From positions 1,222,501 to 1,286,500 of the forward strand of contig JAGMUV010000002.1 in assembly GCA_020744425.1 (NCBI GenBank): a DNA stretch of 64,000 nucleotides, given 5' to 3'. Origin of the DNA: Dactylonectria macrodidyma. Lineage: Eukaryota > Ascomycota > Sordariomycetes > Hypocreales > Nectriaceae. The position numbers and the translations under genes were made by a program. The notes under the pieces were generated by a model. That model had not been told where the DNA came from. It ran no database searches and was given only the letters and a program-made list of their open reading frames with translations. Numbering within the stretch: position 1 is the stretch's first letter; every line of letters starts with the position of its first letter. Shown here piece after piece: positions 1 to 10,982 of this stretch.

Positions 1-1
1 C

Positions 2-172
2 AACGCGAGTCTGGGTGGAACTCTGGGCTCTATGGATGGCAGCGGGCTTGACATCGATGCTTCGCTGCTTCTAGACCCTTCATCAGGTCCATCACCGGAT
101 TGGGACGACTATCACGTTGACTTCAACAAGCCATTTGAGCTTGATACTAGCTTTTACTCTATGGAGACTTGA
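2..172 (+). CDS. 3' end of an unidentified protein gene (partial)
   Basis: An open frame runs in from the left edge and stops with TGA at 170-172, giving the last 56 residues of a protein. The tail is rich in Asp, Ser, Gly and aromatic residues (it ends SFYSMET) and carries short acidic-hydrophobic clusters such as DIDASLLLD and DWDDYHVDF. Such tails are common in fungal transcription factors, but no domain is visible and the family cannot be named. The + strand is chosen because the opposite frames are low-complexity and no splice signal interrupts this one. Confidence 0.5.
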   Translation, partial: NASLGGTLGSMDGSGLDIDASLLLDPSSGPSPDWDDYHVDFNKPFELDTSFYSMET

Positions 173-1869
173 GTCTATGAGTATTTTGGTGCGGAAAGGA
201 GATGATGAAAGATTGAGCGGTGAGAGTGATGTGGCATCAGTAATTGGGAGTCCCGGGATATATACCCCAGCGCGACGGCATGGTTTAGGTTTTCTTTTTG
301 GGCATGGAACTTCTGCACAGGGTTTGTTTATGAGACATGGAAGGGGTGGTTTTGAATGGACATGAGGACAGGGAGAGGAAAACGGGAAATGGGAGTAGGG
401 ACCAAAAGTACCGGAGCACATGTGTTGTACTTTGACCTACAACAGTACTCGATGTGGCTTGAAGGCTGAGAGACTTTGATTTGGTTTCGGAAGTATGTGT
501 GCTACCAATGCACCAAGGAAGGGATGGCCTGATGTCGTCGACTTATTCTTGCCCGTTTGTTTGTCTTCGTTAGCGTCTTTAGCTTTCACGTTGTCGACAT
601 TTTAGATGCTTTCTGCGGCTTGTGGTTTCTTCGAAAGGGAGGCAAGGTAGCTAGTCTCAGGTCCGGGGATACATAGGCGAGGAGCAAATGATACCCAGCT
701 TTTTGCTATCGACACTTGAAGCTGTTGAGTGAATGTGATGACTGCTGTCAAGTGATTGAGATGACGACTCCCTGTTGAGCTGGCAACGGGCCTAGCTCTC
801 TAGTTGTGTGTGGGCCACGATGGTGAATCAAGATAACCTCTCACGCATGTGAGGGCCGAGGCCAAGGCCGGAGCCTAGGCGGGCCTCATCCGGCCCCAGC
901 GCAATAGCGGGACGGAAGAGCCCCGTCCCTGCATCCGCCTGGACGAGTAAGACCGGCCGGGATCTCTCCCCACCCACGAGCCAGAAGGCCAAGCCTATCT
1001 GGGCCTAGCGCAGGGACCACCCGCACAAGACGCGATGGGGATTATTGTGTGAGTTTGGCTAGGCCTGAATAGGAAATAGAGTAAATAAGATGCATTCCTG
1101 GTGACAGGTTGCAGCAGTGACATGGGGAGAAGAGACTGGGGACGAGAGAAGAAAGTCGAGACTGGGGGCTGGGGTTGAGGGATAAATCAGCGAGCGCGAC
1201 ACCGTGTCGAGCGGGTTCTGCCGGGTGGAGTGAGTGGCTGGGTTGCATCGACAATCAAGGCGATGTTTCCTAGGGCGTTTTTGGCGATGCTGGCCTCGGC
1301 CAGGTGGGCGGCCAAATTTCCAGGGACCCTTTGTGCATGCATTCTTCAAGCGTTGTACTTGTGTGTACTGAAAGGCGTCTCAGTGTGTCGCATGTGCAGG
1401 AGCTCTCTGTGGTGGTTTTACAATAGTTTCGCGATGATTTGGATGCAGCAATACAGAATTGAAAAACCCCCGTTTTGGAAATGTTTTTTTTTGTTTATTT
1501 TGGTGTTGTTTTATTTTCTTGTTGTTGCCCGTTGTCCCAGAGAGTCGGGTCAGTCTTCATGCGTGTCGTCCCGTGTCGTCTCGAATCGCTGCACTTCGAG
1601 GTACCTACCCGCTTGTACCTCCAGGTTCTTATCTTATCAGGCTGCCTCAAAACCTCCACTCCAAATTGCCCCATACCTCTCTCGAGTCGACCTTCAACGA
1701 CCGTGTCCGACATCTGAACTCGGCAAACACGCACAAGCAGCACACGACTCGACCAAAAAACACGCGGGTGCATTTATTGAATACCTTCGAAGACCCAAGA
1801 GAAGCCCTGTCGCTCGGATTTCTTCTCCCATCGAAACAATTCGCCTCTTGGACGGAGCTGCTTGCTGCA
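173..1869. other. intergenic region upstream of the Whi5/Nrm1-like gene
   Basis: I see no supportable gene. The stretch holds the 3' flank of the first gene and the promoter and leader of the next. The part from about 1550 to 1870 is pyrimidine- and CA-rich, typical of a filamentous fungal 5' leader. The open frame continues upstream of 1870 as far as 1459, but the residues there are low-complexity and unconvincing. Confidence 0.5.
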
Positions 1870-2887
1870 ATGGAGACGTGCTCCCCGACCAAGCGACGCG
1901 CCCTGGCCCCACTGGATTCCAACGCGCTGGGCTCGCCCAAGACGCTCTTCAAGGATGGCAAGGCCCTGGGGGGACCTCTCGGGAGCCCCGTGAAGCTCGC
2001 TGGCGACGCACGCAAGAGGATGTTTGAGGTGGACGGCGCCGCGAGTCCCGCCGGCAAGAAGGCGTGTTTGGGACGTGACGAGGTAAGTGAGGACGAAGCC
2101 ATGGATGCGTGACGTGGGGGCCCTTACACTTACAGCTTCCGGGTTCATACATTACATGACATGACTCGAGTGCTTAGATTGACGACGGACCAATGCTAAC
2201 TCACTCGCCAGGACGCGTCTTCGAGGTGTGATAGCCCAGATACAAGCTCACTGTTCGACACGTCGGCCAACGACGCCTCATGGGCAACCGTCACAACCGA
2301 GCCTGACTCGGCACCCGCAACCGCTGCGGCAGCTCTAGAGCGGATCCCATTTACACGGCCACGCGCCCTGACGCGGGAGCAAGCAAGAGAGGTATGCCTC
2401 CGCCACCGCCCCCTAGCCCTCACGTCCAATGACGTCTCGAGCTCTTTGAAGCTCGACCTGCAACTCGCCGTTCCTTAGGAGCTGGGCTGATCCGTATAAA
2501 CACAAAAAACAGAAAGCAGAAATCCTTCGCCTCCGCCTCAGCCTCGCAAACTACAAGGTCCGCACCGGCCAGACGTCGGTGCCCCTCGCCGACTTGCAAC
2601 GCCGGCCGATGCCCCGCCCCGACTCACGAGTCGTCCGCGTCCAGAGCCCGCGCTCGTCGCCCGACGCTCGCCGGCAACCGCGGAACGACGCCCGAGACGG
2701 GCCCGCGCCGGAGGAGGAGCACGATCACCAGTCCCCGCCTCCCGGCCCCGAGGATGACGACACCGAGTCTCCACCCGCAGATGACCTCCCGTCCTTTGTC
2801 CTGTCGAGGCCGGAGCCGGATAACGCCGCGCCGAGTGGCTACCCGTTAGATGGACCGCCGAGTACAGACCGATCTGAATCCAGTTGA
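1870..2887 (+). CDS. Whi5/Nrm1-like G1/S transcriptional repressor (GTB motif)
   Basis: Three exons, 1870-2082, 2212-2391 and 2513-2887, join in phase 0 to give about 255 residues. Donors are GTAAGT and GTATGC; the first intron has a GCTAAC branch site just before its acceptor. The N-terminal part carries several SP/SPT sites (CSPTKRR, LGSPKTLF, LGSPVKL) of the kind phosphorylated by cyclin-dependent kinases. Across the exon 2/3 junction lies LTREQAREKAEILRLRL followed by SLANYKVRTGQTSVPL, which matches the short GTB motif of yeast Whi5 and Nrm1. Those proteins bind the SBF/MBF G1/S transcription factors and repress them. The C-terminus is disordered, Pro/Asp-rich. The motif supports a nuclear corepressor; choosing between Whi5-type and Nrm1-type is inference. 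An alternative acceptor 6 nt downstream (AAAGCAG) would remove two residues. Confidence 0.8.
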
Positions 2888-3301
2888 TACCCAGTGACTC
2901 AAAAAGAGGCAAAGTTGTAGCCCCCTGGGGCTTGTATATATAACATTCATCTCACGAGATAGCATGGGAGGGCGGGGTGGAATCTTGCGGATGCTTTTTT
3001 GCTTTTTGCAGGCATGGGGTATCAATCATCACATGTTATCCGGGCAAGGTCTTACCTGGAACGGGCGGCGTTGCGGGCGGTTTGAGACAGGATAGAGTCA
3101 GTTGACATATCTGTTGGTACCATGGGCCAGGATTTTGAGTTAAATGTCATTGGATCTCATCATTGATTCCCCTTCCTTGACTAAAGAAGACCATTCATAC
3201 CACTCATAGCTAGTGTTGATTTCCAATCACAGCTGACTTCATCCCAAACACTATAAAACTCCACTTATAAACACAAACCCATCTCCTACGCTGCATGGCA
3301 T
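2888..3301. other. 3' flanks of convergent genes
   Basis: The Whi5/Nrm1-like gene and the aminopeptidase gene converge here. A TA-rich tract (about 2933-2945) lies just past the first stop and could be part of a polyadenylation region. I see no gene. Confidence 0.5.
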
Positions 3302-4860
3302 TTAGTCCACCAAGATCTTAGGCTCCAACTTTCCGTACTGCTCAAAGAACTCCTTGAAAAGTCGGATTCCGTACCCGACATCTGCAGTTCCACCCGTCTC
3401 GCGGATGCTGTGCATGCTGAGCTGCGGGTTGCCGAGGTCGAGTGTGCGCATGCCGAGCTTAGCAGCCAGTCCTGGTCCAATGGTGCTGCCGCACGGCGAG
3501 TCATTGCGGACGACGAAGAGTTGGAGAGGCACACCAGCGGTGCGGGCACACTCCTGCAGGAGCACAATGCCAGGCGAGTTGGTGGCGTAGCGCTGGTTGG
3601 CGTTGATCTTGATGACTGTGCCGCCGTTCATGGCTGGTTGGTGAGACGACTCATACTTGCCAGAGTAGTTGGGATGCACAGAGTGCGCCATATCGGCCGA
3701 GACGAGGAATGATCGTGACAAGGTCTGCTCATAGGCCGTCGCATCCTCACCGTCGTGGTGGATCGCCTCATAGCTTCCTTCACTGGCCGCATCTCGGTTA
3801 CCGGGGAGCACTGACAAGCGTCGTAGAACAGAGGGAAGCAAATTAGAGTTGGCGCCTTGGGCAGAAGTAGAACCGATCTCTTCGTGGTCGAAGCATACCG
3901 TCAAGCGAATGCAATTGTCGTCCTCCAAGGCGTTCTCTTCTTCGACCGAAGTGATAAGACCCTCGACGGAACAGTACGTCATACCGAGGTTGTCCAGACG
4001 CGGGGAAAAGACGAATTCATCGTTGATGCCGCCAATGCACGACTTTTGGGTGTCGTAAAGAACCAGCTCAAAGTCTACCACTTCAGAGACCTCAACGCCT
4101 GCTTCGGAGGCAATGACGTCGAGGACATGAGGGTGATGACGCTCAGTCATAGCTTGCAGAGGCTTGAAATCCTCCTCTTCTTTCTCACCCTCCTCCTCCT
4201 TCTTTTCCTCCGGCTTCGCGCCCTTGTTCAGCTCAGCTGTGGCAAGTCCCGCAATAGGAAATAGCTCTGACTCCTTGTTCGGGTCGAAGTTGCTCTGTCG
4301 GTGGAGATGGATAGCCAAGGTCGGAATTCGCAGCAGGGGTTTATCGACCTTGATCAGCTTCTGCACAAAGTTCTCTCCTTCCTTTACCAACACGCGGCCA
4401 GCAATACTAAGATCGCGGTCGAACCACGAGTGCCAGATGCCACCGCCATAAGTCTCGACACCAACCTGGAGGAAGCCAACATTGGTCTTCTTGGACACGG
4501 GCTTGATTCGCAGGCAGGGAGAGTCGGTGTGGGCGCCGACAATAGCAACGGGGTTGCCTGGACGCCACTTGCGGCCGATAGTGAAGGCCACGATAGTGGA
4601 AGCGTTACGGGTGAGGTAGTACTTGCCACCAGGGCGAAGAGCCTGGGCCCAAGAGTCTCGCTCGCGGATCAGGGTGAAGCCGGCCTTTTCGAAGCGCTCA
4701 GAGGCAGACCGGACGGCGTGATAGGCTAGAGTGAACTAGGTCAGATGTATGCCGACGATGAATCGTGGTGAACCAAGTGAGCCGGCTGGTGAGGGGACGA
4801 ACGAGTGGGAGAGGCATTGACGAAGTCGACAAAGTCGAGAGCTTCCTGGGGGGGAGCCAT
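3302..4860 (-). CDS. aspartyl aminopeptidase, M18 metallopeptidase (Ape4/DNPEP type)
   Basis: Two exons, 4803-4860 and 3302-4725, give 493 residues from the ATG at 4860, close to the usual family length. The intron starts GTTCGT and ends CTAG; joining restores NASPTPYHAV, the conserved N-terminus of the family. M18 enzymes remove N-terminal Asp/Glu using two zinc ions. Visible ligand and catalytic positions are H85 and D87 (AHTDSP), D264 (SPRLDN), E301/E302 (FDHEEIGS), D364 (SADMAHSVHPN) and H458 (LSMHSIRE). A strongly acidic Lys/Glu insert lies at about 193-206. Yeast Ape4 is cytosolic with Cvt-pathway delivery to the vacuole; a similar place is inferred here. An in-frame ATG at 4983 would add a 41-residue, basic, Ser/Ala-rich leader (see findings). 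Confidence 0.93.
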
Positions 4861-5723
4861 GGTGGGGAATGAAGTCGAGAAGGCGGCGACGAGGGCAGTC
4901 GAGTGATGCGGGGTAGCAGCGATTGCGATTGCGATGGGAGAATGGCGAAGGATACGGGATGAAAGGTGAGAGCGCGAGAGCATCGAGCGGAGGCGGAGGA
5001 GGAAGAGGTGAGAGGAGGATGCAAGGAGAAGAAGCGGACGAAAGAAGCGGAGGTGAGACAAGAGGCTTGTTACTTGGAGCTGGTCGACTGCCGAATCATG
5101 TGGTGCGAGGTTGCTGGGGAAGGAGGAGCTGCAGGTACGTGCCCCACTTATCACGAACTGGGCCAGGTGAGGTGGGGTTGGCTCACTGTTAACAGAGCTT
5201 GGCAGGACGAAGCGAAGGAGAGGATTTGGGTGAGCACACACTGTACATAAATAGCATCGTGTTCAGAATGTGTTTGTAGTGTCAGCCTAGAACTCATTTG
5301 TCTTTTTCTTGAATTAGACGTATCCGTCAGGATAAGACTCATTCAAGATCATTCATCTGCTACTCATCGAGTAAGTTGAATTTATCAACGCACAGTGGTG
5401 GAACGCAATTTCAACTCATTTTCCATGTATTTGAGTGTACCCTCATCATCCAATAACTATCTCCGTCTATTCCCATTCCCATGATCCAAGCATCTTAGCC
5501 AGTTTCGGCCATCTAAGGCATCTAACTCGTTCCCACCTCAAGGCTCGAGGGCCTCGTCTATTCCCAAAAGTCGAAGAAAAAATCAAAAAAAGAAACGGCA
5601 AAATAGAATTTGCTCCCGCTCAAGACAAAAGAAAGTTGTCATTTCATTCCATCTCGTTCAAGATCGGCCCAAGGCCCTGCTGACTCGCCGATCCATGTCG
5701 AGACACCGGCTCTGAAGGCGTGC
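4861..5723. other. upstream region of the aminopeptidase and 3' flank of the RTA1-like gene
   Basis: Both neighbours are on the minus strand. The frame of the aminopeptidase stays open upstream to about 5241, so the openness of the possible leader at 4861-4983 is weak evidence on its own. I see no other gene. Confidence 0.4.
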
Positions 5724-6676
5724 TTAGTTGCTGTCGGAGCTGTTGACGCCCTTCTCGCTGTCGGAGGAAGAGCGGGTCTCGAGCTGGCGGTGGAAGACGA
5801 GGCCGGGATGGCCGAAGCACAGAGCCATGCAGGCGAGTAGGACGACAGCACCCTCAAGAAGGATGAAGGGCACCTCGTGCTTGATGAGATCGCCGTCATA
5901 ACCGTCCTGGAGCTCGACAACACGGAAGACGCATCGGACAAGGATGAGGATGATGGAGGCAGAGAGACCGCCGAAGTAGGCGTTGAGGCGCCAGCCAAAA
6001 GCAGTGGCGCGGCCAGAGCGCATGTAGCGGAACATGTAGTCGCTAAAAGCGATGATGAAAGCGACGAGGACGATGACCTGGAGGATAAGACCAGCCATGG
6101 AGATGTCGACACCCAAGTCACCGCCGTCGTCGCTGGTGGACATAGCACCACCGGCAGCCTGGAGGATAAGGCAGACGATATCGAAGGGGATGAAGATCCA
6201 GTAAAACAGTTGGGGCTTAAATCGGGACAGTTCGGGGGCGAAGTTAACGATGGTCGTGGAGAGAGTGACGTAGATCGAGGCCGTGTAGAAGACGGGAGCG
6301 ATGGTCAGGCAGACTGCGAGGGGTTGTTAGTCGTTGGACTCGCCAAGCAAGGGTGATGAACGTGACACTCACCAATCTGGATCATGAAGGCATTGAAAGA
6401 GAAGGGGTTGTTGTAGAGCATGACACGGCCGATGTAGCCGACAAGCTCAGAGATGCAGCCAGCAAGCATGCCCCCCATGAAGCCCCATGACTTCCATCGA
6501 ACGCCGAGGAAGAGATGGATGAGACCCAGAGCGCCAAAGAGAGCAGCCAAGGAGACGTTTGCGGCGAGCGAGGGTCGGTAGGTGTAAATGCTCCACTCGA
6601 TGGGGCAGTTGTTGAGGTTGCAAGGTGAGTCGGCCCCGAAGGCCTCGTCTTGGGTGATGTTGAGCATGCCGGACAT
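5724..6676 (-). CDS. RTA1-like seven-transmembrane protein
   Basis: Two exons, 6373-6676 and 5724-6313, give 297 residues. The donor is GTGAGTG and the acceptor CGCAG; the join reads FMIQI-VCLTIAPVFYTASIYV. The protein has about seven hydrophobic segments, a short N-terminal extracellular part with Cys-Asn-Leu-Asn-Asn-Cys, and a charged Ser/Asp-rich C-terminal tail. The order of helices and the motifs ELVGYIGR and LTIAPVFYTASIYV are typical of the fungal RTA1/lipid-translocating exporter family, which includes Rta1, Rsb1 and Pug1. Family members sit in the plasma or organelle membranes and are linked to sphingoid-base, sterol-drug or haem stress. The substrate here is unknown. Confidence 0.88.
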
Positions 6677-7464
6677 TGTGATGGCTGACTGGCGGTGTTA
6701 TCAAGGAGGAGTGTATGGGATCGTGATTTGTTGTGAGGGGATGTCTCCCTTTATAGAGGAAGGGATGGAGGACTCTTGCCCTTTGAGAGCAGGATAGAGA
6801 TGAGAATAAGCTTAATGTCGCACACTTCCGAAGAACGATGGAGATGGTCCGGTGGTTGTATGTTTAATGGGGTATGGAGGAGTGAGTGTATTGTAGTGTG
6901 GATCTTGTTGTGAGATGTTGATGCTGATGCTGACAAGAAAAGCTCAATGAAACTGGGAAGACGACGTCCTTGATATAGGAAACGGATCTCACTATTCGGA
7001 GGCCAGGTATTGCAGCAGATGGTGGGGTGGCCGATATGCTGCGCACACTCATCTCTCATCTCGCGGCAGTGCCTGGACCAAAGAGCTGACCAGGATTCGC
7101 GGCCTCGCACTTGGATCTCGCACTCGGACTTCATTGTGGCTTGGCATGCCACCCAGGAAACGGAGGGTGCATCTAGTGATTGCTGTGATGTGTGTGTATT
7201 GGTGGGGGTGACTATAATGTCTTGGCTGGAGGAAGTGGGTGCCTGAGGCACAAACGACACATTCCATCTCGAGAACTTCATCCCCAATTGACTTGTCCAT
7301 GTTTTTTTTTTTGGGGGGGGGGAGGGTTTCCGGCCCTCTTTCTTCTCCTGGTTGCGGCACGAGCAGCATTTCTTTCCTCCCAGAGAGATTCAATCACATC
7401 GTTCTTTGCTTGTACGCCCAAGTTGAACTCTTAGGCTCCTACGGTTTACTCAATCTCGGCCACC
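6677..7464. other. promoter-side intergenic region of the RTA1-like gene
   Basis: No supportable gene. A T-run followed directly by a G-run (about 7303-7325) is a simple-sequence patch. The part next to 6677 is the likely promoter and 5' leader of the RTA1-like gene, which is read leftwards. Confidence 0.4.
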
Positions 7465-7890
7465 TTAGGTGTGGCTTGATCTTCCAGTCGGCTCAGCCAC
7501 GTCATTTGTGGCTGGTTCTTGTCCAATCTTGGGGCCATCACCCATGTCGGCCATAGATGCCGCGACATGGTGTTATCTCCCAATGTCGGGCATTGCTGGC
7601 AAAAGAAGCCTAGTGAACTGTGCGTTCTCAGCCGCCGCCACTGGGTCGGTGAAGGCTTGGTTATTGGCCTTCGTGACGGCGGCAGCGGGGTTGTAGATGC
7701 CGAAGAGGTTAATGGATGGTGAATCCATTGTTATAGGATAGCGCCACAAGTAAAGGTGATGGTCGCTTATAATTCTGGGTTGCTTGGTGACTACCGCCGT
7801 GACTGGGTCCGTGAAGGCCGCACCATTAGCATCAGTCATCTCGGCAGCAGGGTCGAACTTGTTGACGGGGTTGATGAATTGCCTGTCCAT
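7465..7890 (-). pseudogene. decayed relative of the orphan gene at 12845-14101, with a duplicated N-terminal motif
   Basis: Reading leftwards from the ATG at 7890, two copies of one motif follow each other: KFDPAAEMTDANGAAFTDPV and, after a second ATG, IYNPAAAVTKANNQAFTDPV followed by AAAENAQF. The intact gene at 12845 has IYNPAAVADKANDWALTDPV followed by TATENAQW at the same place. A TAA at 7573-7575 then interrupts the frame, but similarity continues in the same frame beyond it (HHVAASMADMGDG, then QEPATNDVAEP, the latter identical to the intact gene) until a second TAA at 7465-7467. The Pro-rich and coiled-coil parts of the intact gene are absent. It is most simply a truncated, tandemly duplicated pseudogene; a short expressed 105-residue protein ending at 7573 cannot be excluded. 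Function unknown. Confidence 0.65.
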
Positions 7891-10683
7891 TTCCTTATCG
7901 GATGATTCAACAACTTAAGTTTAGAGACCGATGGCTTAGGGATGGAGAGTGATTACTTATGGAGGTAAGAGTGTGGTAGTAGTAGATAATGTGATGTTAA
8001 ACACTTAACGTCGACAAGGTGTGAGGTGCAGCCAATGATCTTCCAGCAATGATGTTGATGACAGCAGCCTTTTTGTTGATGTTGATAACTGTGATGTTTT
8101 GATGATAATGTTGTTCCTGTGGACGATGAATCTTCACTAGGGGAAGAGGGAGGGGGTAGAACAGAACCTTCCTTGTTTAGATGGAAAGATAGTCTTAGGG
8201 AAAGAGGGCATCTCACCCATTCCAGAACGGATATCTAGCCACCTGCACCTGCACTCACAAACTTGTTCGAAACTCTAAGTTTCTCTTAGTTCGTGACGTA
8301 ACTATGTTAGGATTTGATACGGGGAGATCACGGGTGATGTGGATGGCTTAGCTACGGGGGTTGGAAAACACCATGATACTAGGACATAGATTACAAGTGG
8401 AATAAACTACCTTAGTAAACTAGTTGTCTCTTTCAGCTATGTCTTTGCCTGCAATTCGGTTAATTCTTGTTCTATAAAGAAGCAAATAGGTTAGATTCAG
8501 TGGAAGAGGTGAATTGATGTGTGGTGCTGTTCTTCCCCCCGAGGCTCAGAGGCTCAGGCACTACTTAGTCAGCCCACAGGACAAGGCCTTGGGCCTCACG
8601 GCCGGGGCAACTCTAGTTTTTAGCGAACACACACCCACCTACAACCACGCCCGCATGCTGCGCTGGGCTCCCTGGGGCACCCCTCGGATTCGCCCCACTA
8701 GACAGGCTACGCAGGGATCTGTCGCTGGAAAGTCCCCTTTTCTCCACCAGATTTAGGTGTGGGCTCCGCCTGTCAGCGGAGGAATTAGTGCCCAGACACA
8801 GCAGGTTACGGGGCACTTTGAACGGGGGGTCCACTCGGAACGGAGTGTTGATGTCAAACTCTCCGTCAGCACGGAGAGGGATGCAACTTGTTGCTACGTA
8901 CTGCGTGTTTTCAATCCCGAGCCGCAGAGCACAGTGCCATGTCGTGCGTGTGTGATGAGACGGAGGATGGACGAATAGCATGGGCGGGAATGGTACAGCT
9001 AGGACGACTTTTGGCGTATCAGACTTTTTCTTCTATGACTCCCCACGAGCTTGTGATGGACGAGAATCAATGGGTGGGTGGGTGAATGAGAGCGACTGAG
9101 TGACTCAAGTGAGTCTTTGGCCGAAGGGGTTGAATGATGATGCTATCTTTGGTTCTCTCTCCCTGCCGAAAAAACCAACCTCAATCGATCAGAACCTTGC
9201 CTAGGTAGCTATTCGAGATGCTCTACTGACTACCTACCTACCTACATAGTACAAAAAGTTGCCCCGGAACTCCGTCTTGGAGAGGCTCCAACAAGTCCGT
9301 GTGCGTTCGCGGCGCGCAAACACTCGGCCGGGAGGAATGAGGCTTGGCACGGGAGCGGACGCGCGAGGTGGGGCGACTGCGAAGGCGCGAGGGCGAAGAA
9401 GCGAAGCGAGTCGGAGAGATAAACCCCAACAAGGTCGGACAAAAGTTGATAAAATTAAGCTATAGACGTTCCGTCTGAAGAAACGAGGGGGCTGTGTCAG
9501 GAGATGATGGGTGGTGAATGGATGAGAAGGATGTCGACCCTTGTGGAGGCTGACCCAAACGTCTCGAAAATGCGACGATACCTGGCTGTCACGCAGTACG
9601 TACCTACCTACCGAACTTACAGTACATGGCAGACCTGCCCTGTAAGGCTGCTGGGTCAACTACAGCACAAAGCGTCAGCACGACAAACCACAGAATGAGG
9701 AGCAGCACCTGGTACCATCACCAGCCTAGGTACCTTAGGCATATTAGAGGGCGGCGCTTCGAAGCAGCCTCATTCTTCAGGACTGCGTCGTCATCTCATC
9801 TACAATACGCCAGCAGGCACTGAGATGCTGCTGCAAGATGTGGTGCAACATCGGACATCATTCGGCTCATTCCTCCACCTGGGCACCGGGCAGCCAACAT
9901 CATCAACCCGTTCCAGCTCTGGAGAGAATGCGAGAGTGCCATGAAACAAAAGCGGGACGTTTTTGATTGGTTCAGCAGTACGCACACCCACCCCAGTGTC
10001 CAGCATGGTGGGCGGGCCATGCTGGGCTGACTGCATGGCCTATCGTCGTCGTCATCACCCATTGCAGGCTATGGCTGCGGTTGCGGCTGCGCAAACACGC
10101 TCAAACCGCCCACACCGGTAGTTTTCTTGCGAGTGCGAACGAGTGCGAGCTTTAGCGCCCTTTCAGCGACCCTTGGCGTTTTTCAGGGTCCTTGGCGCTG
10201 TTCCCGCAGGCCCCCAGACCCATTCCTTATTTTTACTGGGCTGATGCGGGACGGGCATTCGGGGCAATCTGGATGAGATCCCCCATCAGCAAACTCAAAC
10301 GAGCGCCCAATCGGTGACCGGCAAGCTCGCAACGCAGACCAATGGCCGATCCACACCCTGGTCCCCTGGTCCCCTGGTCGTTCCGACGGAGATCGGAGTT
10401 TTGGGTTTGGACATATTTCCCGTATCTCGTCCTTCCTTTGCGTTAACAAGAAGGAGAAGCCAACGAGACGGACGCTGATGACTCCACTCAAATCTCGCAC
10501 TCTCTCCTGACATCACCAAGCAACACGACGTCGCAGACAGACAAACATAGAAAACACCGTCATCATCGACGACGTCCCTTCTTTTAGCCTTTGCCAATTT
10601 AAGCGAGGATTTTCATCGACTATTCCCATCACCTCACCCTCGTTATGAACAAACGATACAAAATGATGGTGTCATTGGTGAAT

Positions 10684-10747
10684 GCCCGATTGCCCGATTG
10701 CCCGATTGCCCGATTGCCCGATTGCCCGATTGCCCGATTGCCCGATT
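10684..10747. repeat. 8-bp tandem array, eight copies of GCCCGATT
   Basis: Eight exact, head-to-tail copies of GCCCGATT fill 64 bases, with partial units at both ends. The array lies about 150 bp from the tRNA-Ser gene and outside any supported coding sequence. The perfect copies indicate recent slippage. Confidence 0.95.
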
Positions 10748-10873
10748 CCCAACCCAACCATAGAAGTCACCTCGCACCAATTCTTGTGCAAATGAGCAAA
10801 AGCAAAATCAGTCTCTCACAAGATAGGATCGGCTGATCTTTTTTCTTTTGTTCAATTGACATTGCGACGAAAG

Positions 10874-10890
10874 AAAAAAAAATGAAAAAA
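10874..10890 (-). terminator. RNA polymerase III terminator of the tRNA-Ser gene
   Basis: Read on the minus strand, long T-runs (six or more) begin about 10 nt after the tRNA 3' end, which is the usual Pol III stop signal. Confidence 0.75.
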
Positions 10891-10900
10891 GAAATTGTAG

Positions 10901-10982
10901 CGACGCAGGCCTGATTTGAACAGACGCCTCCGAAGAGATATGATTTCTAGTCATACGCATTAGACCACTCTGCCACTGCGCC
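10901..10982 (-). tRNA. tRNA-Ser (anticodon AGA)
   Basis: The minus strand folds as an 82-nt class II tRNA. The acceptor arm GGCGCAG pairs with CTGCGTC (one G-T pair) and is followed by discriminator G. The D arm contains GCAGAGTGGTC. The anticodon stem TATGA/TCATA encloses the loop CTAGAAA, which presents AGA (serine, codon UCU and, as inosine-34, UCC/UCA). A short variable arm CTC-TTCG-GAG and a T arm with loop TTCAAAT follow. There is no intron, and CCA is not encoded, as expected for a eukaryotic nuclear gene. A Pol III T-run lies downstream. Confidence 0.95.

Larger units (their letters stand above)
7891..10900. other. gene-poor tract
   Basis: About 3 kb with no reading frame that looks like protein. 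The bases just right of 7891 resemble the CA/TC-rich leader of the intact orphan gene, which suggests that part of the promoter was duplicated with the pseudogene. Short CTAC/ACCT tetranucleotide runs occur near 9234-9245 and 9600-9610. An 8-bp tandem array at 10684-10747 is listed separately. Confidence 0.4.

Noticed and set aside
1042..1349. Overlapping minus-strand frames before the Whi5/Nrm1-like gene
   Set aside because: Ser/Pro/His-rich, overlapping in several phases, no splice or domain support; likely chance.
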